This document shows positions 49,048 to 55,937 of a DNA stretch of 64,000 bases, one piece after another; position 1 is the first letter of the stretch, and every line of letters starts with the position of its first letter. Location: positions 3,100,001 through 3,164,000 of the forward strand of contig NZ_PTJS01000001.1 in NCBI RefSeq assembly GCF_002941025.1. The letters run 5' to 3'. Under the pieces are notes generated by a model that was given only the letters and a program-made list of their open reading frames with translations, was not told the origin of the DNA and ran no database searches. The stretch comes from Streptomyces sp. QL37. Lineage in GTDB: Bacteria; Actinomycetota; Actinomycetes; Streptomycetales; Streptomycetaceae. A program made the position numbers and the translations under genes.

Positions 49048-49908
49048 CTACGCGTCCTTGAGCTCCTGGCGCTGGCGGCCCAGCCCCTCGATCTCCAGCT
49101 CCACCACGTCTCCTGCCCGGAGATACGGCTTGGGCTCGGGCCGGCCCATGGCGACGCCCGCCGGGGTGCCGGTGTTGATGACGTCGCCCGGGTAGAGCGT
49201 CATGAAGTGGCTCAGATAGCGCACGACCTCGCCGACCGGGAAGATCTGCTCGGCCGTGGTGCCGTCCTGCTTCAGCTCGCCGTTGACCCACAGCCTGAGC
49301 GGCAGCGCCTGCGGGTCGGGCACCTCGTCCGCCGTGACGAGCCAGGGGCCCAGCGGGTTGAAGGTCTCGCAGTTCTTGCCCTTGTCCCAGGTGCCGCCGC
49401 GCTCGATCTGGAACTCGCGCTCGGAGACGTCGTGCGAGGTCGCGTATCCGGCGACGTGTCCGAGCGCCTCCTCGGCGGAGTCGAGGTAGCGGGCGGTGCG
49501 GCCGATCACGACGGCGAGCTCGACCTCCCAGTCGGTCTTCCGGCTGCCGCGCGGCACCAGCACCGTGTCCTCGGGGCCGACGACGGTGTCCGGTGCCTTG
49601 AAGAACAGGATCGGCTCTTCCGGGATCGCCGCCCCGGTCTCGGCGGCGTGGTCGTGGTAGTTCAGCCCGATGCACACGATCTTGCCGATCCGCCCGAGGG
49701 GCGGCCCGACCCGCAGGCCTTCCGCGTCGATCGGGGGCAGGACGTCGGGCGTCTGCGCCGCTTCCCGTACGCGTGCCAGTGCCGAGGCGTCGGCGAGGAG
49801 CTCGCCGTCGATGTCGGCGACGAGGCCCGAAAGGTCACGCAAAGTCCCGTTCCGGTCAAGCAGTGCGGGGCGTTCGGAGCCCGCCGTACCCACTCGAAGA
49901 AGCTTCAA
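49048..49908 (-). CDS. Fumarylacetoacetate hydrolase family protein
   Basis: A 286-residue FAH-family enzyme from TTG 49908 (GGGGAG 8 nt upstream; the frame is open to 49983 but lacks a site). Family segments: GKIVCIGLNYHDHAAETG, PILFFKAPDTVVGPEDTVLVP, metal-site Glu/Asp in DWEVELAVVIGRTARYL, YATSHDVSEREFQIERGGTWDKGKNCETFNPLGPWLVTADEV, and YPGDVINTGTPAGVAMG. Typically a C-C bond hydrolase or 2-oxoacid decarboxylase/isomerase on aromatic or sugar-acid breakdown products; exact substrate unknown. Confidence 0.92.
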   Translation of the reverse strand: MKLLRVGTAGSERPALLDRNGTLRDLSGLVADIDGELLADASALARVREAAQTPDVLPPIDAEGLRVGPPLGRIGKIVCIGLNYHDHAAETGAAIPEEPILFFKAPDTVVGPEDTVLVPRGSRKTDWEVELAVVIGRTARYLDSAEEALGHVAGYATSHDVSEREFQIERGGTWDKGKNCETFNPLGPWLVTADEVPDPQALPLRLWVNGELKQDGTTAEQIFPVGEVVRYLSHFMTLYPGDVINTGTPAGVAMGRPEPKPYLRAGDVVELEIEGLGRQRQELKDA

Positions 49909-50033
49909 CGGTCCATCTCCCCTTGGTCGCGATCGAGCCCGTCGGTGGGTTGCGGCCAGCGAAAGGCTCGGTTGATCCTCCAAGACATCGGATCACTCCG
50001 CAAGACCCTGTTCACACACTGGACCCGATACCC

Positions 50034-50804
50034 CTACACGGCGGGGGCGACCGCGGCCTCGGTGGCCGGGGTCTCCCGGTAGAGGAAGGCGCGCTCGATC
50101 GCGGTCCAGGTGGTGCTCGTGACGATGTACAGGGCCGCCGCGAGCGGCACGTAGGCGACGGAGACGAGGGTCAGGAAGGACATCAGCGGCATGACCTTCG
50201 TCATCGCGCCCATGCCGGGCACGGGCTGTCCGTCCGGGCCGGTGGCCGGCGTCATCGGGTTGGCGGCCATCTGCCGCTTGGTGCGTCCGTAGTTGAAGGT
50301 GGCGACGGCGGCGACGATCACGAAGAGCGCGAGGTAGACCATCCCCTGCTGGCCGAAGGGGCCGCCGTCGGCCAGCGCGTCGTGCCAGCGCTCGCCCAGC
50401 GGGGCTCCGAAGAGCTCGTGGCCGAGCAGCGAGTTGGGGTCGCCGCCGATCCGCTGGCTGGAGAAGAGGTGGTAGAGCAGGAAGAAGGCGGGCATCTGGA
50501 GCAGGCTCGGGAGGCAGCCGGAGAGCGGTGAGACCTTCTCCTTCGCGTGCAGCTCCATGAGCGCCTTCTGCATGCGATCGGGGTTCTTGGCGTGCTTCTT
50601 GCGCAGTTCGGCGATCTGCGGCTGGAGCTTGGTGCGGGCCTTCTGCCCGCGCGCGGCCGCCCGCGAGAGGGGGTGGACGGCGAGCCGTACGAGCGCGGTG
50701 AAGAGGACGATCGCGGCGGCGGTGGAGGCGCCTTGGAAGAGGGGCTGGAGCAGATCGGCGAATGCGCCGACCAGGCTCGCGAAAGCGGACATGAACGCGG
50801 ACAT
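50034..50804 (-). CDS. yidC: YidC/Oxa1-family membrane protein insertase (paralogue)
   Basis: A 256-residue YidC/Oxa1 protein without the long periplasmic domain of proteobacterial YidC. N-terminal helix GAFADLLQPLFQG; FTALVRLAVHPLSRAAARGQKARTKLQPQIAELRKKHAKNPDRMQKALMELHAKE (hydrophilic-groove Arg and cytoplasmic coiled coil); SGCLPSLLQMPAFFLLYHLFS; further TMs to LAAALYIVTSTTWTAIERAFLYR. Since the housekeeping yidC sits near the replication origin with rnpA/rpmH, this is probably a second paralogue. GGAGGG precedes ATG 50804. Followed on the same strand (upstream side) by a small DUF6412-like gene. Confidence 0.9.
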   Translation of the reverse strand: MSAFMSAFASLVGAFADLLQPLFQGASTAAAIVLFTALVRLAVHPLSRAAARGQKARTKLQPQIAELRKKHAKNPDRMQKALMELHAKEKVSPLSGCLPSLLQMPAFFLLYHLFSSQRIGGDPNSLLGHELFGAPLGERWHDALADGGPFGQQGMVYLALFVIVAAVATFNYGRTKRQMAANPMTPATGPDGQPVPGMGAMTKVMPLMSFLTLVSVAYVPLAAALYIVTSTTWTAIERAFLYRETPATEAAVAPAV

Positions 50805-50889
50805 GGGTGAGCCCTCCGGGGGTCTCGTCGTGCCGGGGAGTGGATGACTCGGCAGGACGACCCGCGCAGGGGTGGTGGACGTGTGCCCT

Positions 50890-51222
50890 CTACGCGGCCG
50901 TCAGGAGGGCGGCCCCGGGCGCTCGGGGCCTGGTGCGTCCCCGGGCGTCGGGGTCACGCTGCGGGAGGAACGCGGTGCGCTTCTCGCGGTCGCGCATGGC
51001 GGTGCGCACTCTCGTACGGGGTACGGGGGCTGCGCAGCGCGCGCTGATGACGGAGCAGACGAGGAGCGCCGAGCCGGCGGCCGCGGTGGCGGCGAGCGCG
51101 ACGGCGGCGGAGAGGCTGCCCCCCTCGGCGAGGAGGACCTCGGTGAGGAACAGGACGAGGAAGGCGGCGGGGCGGAAGAGGCGGGCGACCGCACGGCGTA
51201 CACGGTTCATGTCGTCGTTCAT
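50890..51222 (-). CDS. Small membrane protein (DUF6412-like)
   Basis: A 110-residue protein with two hydrophobic segments (LFRPAAFLVLFLTEVLLAEGG and AAVALAATAAAGSALLVCSVISARC) and a basic C-terminal tail. Resembles the short Streptomyces membrane proteins found next to the YidC paralogue (DUF6412), judged by size, topology and position. GGGGAGG precedes ATG 51222. Probably co-expressed with yidC and perhaps a helper of insertion (inference). Confidence 0.75.
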   Translation of the reverse strand: MNDDMNRVRRAVARLFRPAAFLVLFLTEVLLAEGGSLSAAVALAATAAAGSALLVCSVISARCAAPVPRTRVRTAMRDREKRTAFLPQRDPDARGRTRPRAPGAALLTAA

Positions 51223-51266
51223 CGGCCCTCCCCTGTCGCTTCGCGCTCGTACGTGTCCTTCAGCCG

Positions 51267-51800
51267 TTATACACGATCGGTGTCCAGCGGCTGAAGGAGC
51301 CGGCGGGGGACGAGCAGGGCGCGGCTGACGGGGTCGGCGGGGTCGGGGTCCAGTCCAGGACCGGGCCGCATCTCCACGTCCTCCAGCGGCACACCGACGT
51401 TGCCGCAGGCCTCGCACTGGCCGTAGGCCCCGAGTTCGCTCCCGCAGGTGGCGTGGAAGAAGAGGCGCAGGGGTCGCGAGCCCTCGATGTGCTCACGGCC
51501 CCAGAGACCGAGGGAGCGCACGGTGGGCCAGAGGGCCTCGCCTCTCCCGGTGAGGACGTATTCGTCGCGCGGGGGTGACTCCTGGTAGCGCCGCCTGGCG
51601 AGGACGCCGGCCTCGGTGAGCGCCTGGAGCCGGGAGGCGAGGACGGCGCGCGGGATGCCGAGGTGGGCGAGGAAGTCGTTGTAGCGGCGGACCCCGTAGA
51701 GGGCGTCCCGGACGACGAGCAGGGTCCAGCGCTCGCCGATCACTTCGAGCGCCCGGGCGATCGAGCACTGCTGAGCCGCGTAGTCCTTGCCAAGAGCCAT
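51267..51800 (-). CDS. HxlR-type winged-helix transcriptional regulator
   Basis: A 177-residue protein: HxlR domain ~5-105 (YAAQQCSIARALEVIGERWTLLVVRDALYGVRRYNDFLAHLGIPRAVLASRLQALTEAGVLARRRYQESPPRDEYVLTGRGEALWPTVRSLGLWG). A C-terminal zinc-ribbon-like segment carries Cys residues (CGSELGAYGQCEACGN). ATG 51800; a GTG 51809 with AAGGGG closer upstream is an alternative. Divergent from an MFS exporter with two inverted-repeat operators between them, so it most likely represses the exporter. Confidence 0.92.
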   Translation of the reverse strand: MALGKDYAAQQCSIARALEVIGERWTLLVVRDALYGVRRYNDFLAHLGIPRAVLASRLQALTEAGVLARRRYQESPPRDEYVLTGRGEALWPTVRSLGLWGREHIEGSRPLRLFFHATCGSELGAYGQCEACGNVGVPLEDVEMRPGPGLDPDPADPVSRALLVPRRLLQPLDTDRV

Positions 51801-51820
51801 GGAGCCCACTTTACCCCTTC

Positions 51821-51885
51821 GGTTCGATGAACGAACCTACTCGTGCTAGCGTGACGCCCTCGGTAGGTTCATTCACCGAACCTAC
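51821..51885. promoter_or_regulatory. Pair of inverted-repeat operators between HxlR regulator and MFS exporter
   Basis: Operator 1: GGTTCG (51821-51826) and CGAACC (51832-51837). Operator 2: GTAGGTTC (51863-51870) and GAACCTAC (51878-51885), 7-nt spacer. Both share the GGTTC/GAACC half-site, as expected for one dimeric regulator binding twice. Confidence 0.85.
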
Positions 51886-51929
51886 GTCATGGACCTGGCC
51901 CCAGGCGGGCCGATCCCCGGAGGGACGTC

Positions 51930-53336
51930 ATGACCCAGCAGCCCGTACGGACCGTCACGGCCGGCACGAGACGGCAGGCGCGTCTCCGCCCGCCGCACCG
52001 GCCCGGCGCGACCCTCGCCGTCACCAGCGCGGCCACCGCGGTCGCGCTGATGAACTACACCGCGCCGATGACGACGCTCCCCGCCCTCTCCGCCGCCTTC
52101 GCGACCCCGCCCGCCGCCCAGGCCTGGCTGCTCAACGGGGCCCCGCTCGGCCTCGCCGTGCTGCTGCTCGTCGCGGGCAGCCTCGCCGACGACTTCGGCC
52201 GCCGCAGGCTGTTCCTGATCGGCACCCTCGGCCTCGGCGTCACCACCGCGCTCGGCGCCCTCACCACGGGCACCGTCGGCTTCACCCTCGCCCGGGCCGG
52301 TCAGGGCGCCGCGAGCGCGGCGATACTCGCCACCAGCCTCGGGCTGCTGGTCGGGGCGTACCCGGTCGGGCACGCGCGGATCAAGGCCATGGGGGTGTGG
52401 GGAGCGTTCGTGAGCGCCGGGATCGCGCTCGGCCCGCTGCTCGCGAGTTCGCTCTCCACCGTGGACTGGCGGCTGACGTACCTCGCCCTGGGGCTCGGCG
52501 CCCTGGTCACCGGGGCCTTCGCCTTCCGGGTCCTCACGGAGTCCCGCGCACCCCGTGCCGGCCGCCCCGACCTGGCGGGTGCCGCCGTGCTGGGCATGGC
52601 GATGACCGCGCTGCTGACGGCCCTGACGCTCGGCCGGGACGGCTGGCTGCGCGCACCGGTCGGCCTGCTGCTGCTCGCGGCGCTGACGCTGACGGCGGTG
52701 TTCGCCGCGGTGGAGCGCCGGGCGGCGGCCCCGCTGATCGACCTGGCCCTCTTCCGCAGCCGCGCCTTCCTGGCGTCGGCGGTGGGCGGCCTGTTCACCG
52801 GGCTCTCGGTGATCGGGCTGTTCAGCTATCTGCCGACCCTGCTCCAGCACGCGCTCTCGCTGTCGGCCCTGGACTCGGCCTGGCTGTTCCTGCTCTGGTC
52901 CGGCACGTCGTTCGCCGTGGCCCTCCAGGCGCGGCGGCTGACCGGCCGGATCACGGCCGGGCACCAGCTGGCGGCCGGCTTCGTGCTCCACGCGGTGGCG
53001 GTGCTGCCGATGCTGGGGCTCCTGACCGGCGCACCGGGCGGCGCGGAGCCGTCGGTGTGGGCGCGTCTCGTACCGGCCCTGATCGTGGCCGGCGCGGGCA
53101 GCGGACTGATCAACGCGGCGCTGCCCCGGCTCGCCGTCGAGTCCGTGCCGCCGGAGCGCGCCGCCATGGGGTCGGGCGCCAACAACACGGCCCGCTATCT
53201 CGGCTCCTCGGCCGGCGTGGCCGTGACGATCGCGGTGGCGACGACTCCGGCGGGCGCCGACGGGGCCGTGCTGCTGTCCGCCGCCACGGCGCTCGCGGCC
53301 ACGGCGGGCGTCCTCCTCCTGCGGGAGCGCCGCTGA
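51930..53336 (+). CDS. MFS drug/solute exporter (DHA2-like, ~14 TM)
   Basis: A 468-residue MFS transporter: LAVTSAATAVALMNYTAPMTTLPALSAAF, motif A-like LVAGSLADDFGRRRLFLIG, motif C-like GVWGAFVSAGIALGPLLASSLSTVDWR, with 12-14 hydrophobic segments to LLSAATALAATAGVLLLRERR. Probably exports a toxic compound sensed by the divergent HxlR regulator. ATG 51930; GGAGGGACGTC upstream. Confidence 0.92.
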   Translation: MTQQPVRTVTAGTRRQARLRPPHRPGATLAVTSAATAVALMNYTAPMTTLPALSAAFATPPAAQAWLLNGAPLGLAVLLLVAGSLADDFGRRRLFLIGTLGLGVTTALGALTTGTVGFTLARAGQGAASAAILATSLGLLVGAYPVGHARIKAMGVWGAFVSAGIALGPLLASSLSTVDWRLTYLALGLGALVTGAFAFRVLTESRAPRAGRPDLAGAAVLGMAMTALLTALTLGRDGWLRAPVGLLLLAALTLTAVFAAVERRAAAPLIDLALFRSRAFLASAVGGLFTGLSVIGLFSYLPTLLQHALSLSALDSAWLFLLWSGTSFAVALQARRLTGRITAGHQLAAGFVLHAVAVLPMLGLLTGAPGGAEPSVWARLVPALIVAGAGSGLINAALPRLAVESVPPERAAMGSGANNTARYLGSSAGVAVTIAVATTPAGADGAVLLSAATALAATAGVLLLRERR

Positions 53337-53478
53337 GGACCCCGCTATCGGAGCGGGCCCCGGGAGCGCCGCTCAGGTCCACCCGGCCCCGGGCGTTCTC
53401 CCCGTCGCCCTCCGGCCTTCACCAGCACTCCGGCCCGCGCCCTCTCACCTCGTACCCGACCCGCAGTACCGTGTGGCC

Positions 53479-54486
53479 ATGCGCCCCGACACGCCTGCCG
53501 ACCACATCGCCGAAGCCGAGCGCCTGCTGCGCACCGCGGCGCAGTATCCCGAGGACCAGGAGCCGCTGTTCCTCCAGGCCGCGGCCCATCTGGAGCTCGC
53601 CGGTGAGCGCGCCCGCGCGAGCACCCTCTACGACGAACTGCTCGCCTCCCCCGAGACCGCCATCGATCACCCGCATCTGGTCAAAGCGCTCAAAGCGTCC
53701 AACCTCTGGGAGTACGGCCACGAGGCGGAGGCCCGCGCGATCATCGACGGCATCCGTGCCGCCGGCCCGCTCGACGCGGCACCGTGGGAGATCGCCGCGG
53801 AGACGCTCGAAGCGCACGACGAGCTGGAGGCGGCCCACGACTTCTTCTCGACCGCGCTGACGCTGCTCCTCGCGCCGGGCGAGGAAGTCCCGTACGCCAC
53901 CCAGTCGCTGGTGACCGGGCGGCACCGGGTGCGCAGGCTGATGGGCGTCGCCCACGACGCGTGGGACGAGCTGGCCGACACGCTGCACACGGCCGCCGTC
54001 CCCCTGGACGAGCTGCACGACCCGAAGCGCCTGTGGTCCCTCGGCTCCTCGGACCCGGGTGAGCTCCAGGCGGAGATCAACCGGCTCCGCGCCGAGCTGG
54101 GCACCTACCGCAGCGCGCTCTCCCGCCCGTTCCCCGTCGCGGTGCTGCACTGGCCCGAGGGCGAGCTGCGGGAGCTCCTCACGGCCTACCCGGAGCTGGC
54201 CCGGGAGTACCTGTCGCACGAGGACCATCTGGCGCGCCTGGAGGCGGCGTTGCGGGATCTGCACGCCACGGGCACGCCGAATCTCGGCATCGTGACGGGC
54301 ACGGTCCCCTCCTACGAGGCGTTCGCCGCGTCGGAGGCCGCGTCCCCGTCCGACCCCGACCTGCTCCCGCAGTACGCCACGACGCTGGCGGCCCGTGGCC
54401 GCGCCGTCCCGTGGCCCCCGGCGCGGAGCGCGGCGTGCTGGTGCGGCTCGGGGCGTCCGTACCGCGAGTGCCACGGGGCGGTCTGA
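53479..54486 (+). CDS. SEC-C motif protein with TPR-like repeats
   Basis: A 335-residue soluble protein. Residues ~1-250 are helical repeats (EAERLLRTAAQYPEDQEPLFLQAAAHLELAGERARASTLYDELL.. HPHLVKALKASNLWEYGHEAEARAIIDGI). The C-terminus has a SEC-C-type zinc motif CWCGSGRPYRECHG (C-x-C-x8-C-H), as at the end of SecA. ATG 53479; GTG 53473/53471 are close alternatives. Function unknown; SEC-C modules often bind protein or nucleic-acid partners. It converges on the caspase-system lipoprotein gene with a 14-nt gap. Confidence 0.85.
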   Translation: MRPDTPADHIAEAERLLRTAAQYPEDQEPLFLQAAAHLELAGERARASTLYDELLASPETAIDHPHLVKALKASNLWEYGHEAEARAIIDGIRAAGPLDAAPWEIAAETLEAHDELEAAHDFFSTALTLLLAPGEEVPYATQSLVTGRHRVRRLMGVAHDAWDELADTLHTAAVPLDELHDPKRLWSLGSSDPGELQAEINRLRAELGTYRSALSRPFPVAVLHWPEGELRELLTAYPELAREYLSHEDHLARLEAALRDLHATGTPNLGIVTGTVPSYEAFAASEAASPSDPDLLPQYATTLAARGRAVPWPPARSAACWCGSGRPYRECHGAV

Positions 54487-54500
54487 GGGGGCTTCTCCTC

Positions 54501-55937
54501 CTACTTCCCCGCGAACACGTCCCGCAGCTCCTTGTCGAGCTTCTCGGCGGCCTCGTCGGTGTCGGGCCGCTCCGCGGCCAGCAGCGCGTGCACATGGGAC
54601 TGGAGGACCTGGGTGAACGCGCCGTAGTAGGGGGTGCGCGGCCGCTGCACCGCCTCGGTCAGCGCCGCGCCGAGGATCCGGATGTACGTGGCACGCGCCT
54701 GCGCCCCCTGCCCCTTCGGAGCCCCCTCCCCCGTGGCCGCCGCCTTCGGCGCGTCCCCCGCCGGCCGGAGCGCGGCTGCGACCCTGGGCCAGCAGGGCTT
54801 CGCGGTGCTGCCGTAGACGGAGGCCCGGGTCGCCGCGAACCCCGCGTCGAGCAGGCAGCGTTCGCTCTCCCGCGAGGTGAGGAAGGTGATCAGCTCGCGG
54901 GCGTTCTCGGCGCGGGGCGAGTCGGCGGTGACGGCGAGGTTCTGCCCGCCGAGGACGGCCTTCCCCGGGAGCCGGTTCACGGCGTAGTCCTCGGGTTCCA
55001 TCAGGCTCCCCAGGGCCCCGTACGCGTACGGCCAGTGACGCAGGAACACGGCACGGCCCTCGGCGAAGTCGGTGAGGGACGCCGTCTCGTCGGAGGCGAG
55101 CGCGGCGGGCTGGACGCGGCCCCGGCCGACGCGGTCGAGGAGCGCGTCGAGCCCCTTCTTCAACTCTCCGGCGTCGGAGCTGTACTTCCCTTCGCTGTCG
55201 GTGAGTTCGACCCCGGCGTCGGCGAACGCCTCGACGGTGTTGACGGTCAGCCCCTCGTACTGCTTCAACTGCGTCGTCCAGCCAGCGAGTTCGTCACGCC
55301 GGACCGGGTTCAGCCCGAGGGTCTTGACGGAGGAGTACAGCTGGTCCCACGTCCAGTGGGCGTTGGGCTGCTTGTCCGCCTTGATGTCGGCCTCCGTCAG
55401 GAGGTCCGGCCGGTAGTAGAGCAGCCCCACGTCGGTGTTGAACGGCCGGGCGTAGGAGCGGTCCTTCCAGACGGTGGTGGCGTGGACCTGCCGGATGAAG
55501 TCGAGGTCGTCGTCGGCGGCGCCCGATTCCTCGACGGGCATCGGCCGGATGAGTCCGGCCTCGGCGAATTCCGGGATCCAGGTGATGTCGAGGTTCACCA
55601 CGTCGTAGCGGGCGCTGCCGGACTGGAGGGCGCCGAGGAGCTGGCTGCGCTGCTGGTCGGCGCCGCCGGGCAGCTCGACGAGCTTGGCCTGCTCGGCCTC
55701 GGACCCGGCGTGGAGGCGGTTCCATTCCTCCACGAGCTGCTGCCGCACGCTGCCGGAGCCGGTGACGTCCAGCCCGCTGGCGACGACGATCGGGCCTTCG
55801 GCCGGCTTCTCCTTGCCGTCCTGCGGCGTGTCCCCGGGCCCTCCCGTGCAGGCGGCGGAGACGAGCGCGAGCAGGCAGGCCAGGGCGACGGCGGCCCTGG
55901 CCCTCCGGCGGCCGGCGCGACGGGCACCGTGGGTCAT
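54501..55937 (-). CDS. Extracellular solute-binding lipoprotein of the caspase system
   Basis: A 478-residue lipoprotein: signal peptide with lipobox SAAC (ALACLLALVSAACTGG). The SBP fold follows: IVVASGLDVTGSGSVRQQLVEEWNRLHAG, DVVNLDITWIPEFAEAGLIRPM, FNTDVGLLYYRPDLLTEADIKADKQPNAHWTWDQLY, PEDYAVNRLPGKAVLGGQNLAVTADSPRAENARELITFL. It has no permease or ATPase partner. Instead it overlaps by 4 nt (ATGA) the caspase/VWA gene, which itself contains a solute-binding-like region. So it is probably a sensor subunit rather than an importer (inference). Confidence 0.88.
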   Translation of the reverse strand: MTHGARRAGRRRARAAVALACLLALVSAACTGGPGDTPQDGKEKPAEGPIVVASGLDVTGSGSVRQQLVEEWNRLHAGSEAEQAKLVELPGGADQQRSQLLGALQSGSARYDVVNLDITWIPEFAEAGLIRPMPVEESGAADDDLDFIRQVHATTVWKDRSYARPFNTDVGLLYYRPDLLTEADIKADKQPNAHWTWDQLYSSVKTLGLNPVRRDELAGWTTQLKQYEGLTVNTVEAFADAGVELTDSEGKYSSDAGELKKGLDALLDRVGRGRVQPAALASDETASLTDFAEGRAVFLRHWPYAYGALGSLMEPEDYAVNRLPGKAVLGGQNLAVTADSPRAENARELITFLTSRESERCLLDAGFAATRASVYGSTAKPCWPRVAAALRPAGDAPKAAATGEGAPKGQGAQARATYIRILGAALTEAVQRPRTPYYGAFTQVLQSHVHALLAAERPDTDEAAEKLDKELRDVFAGK

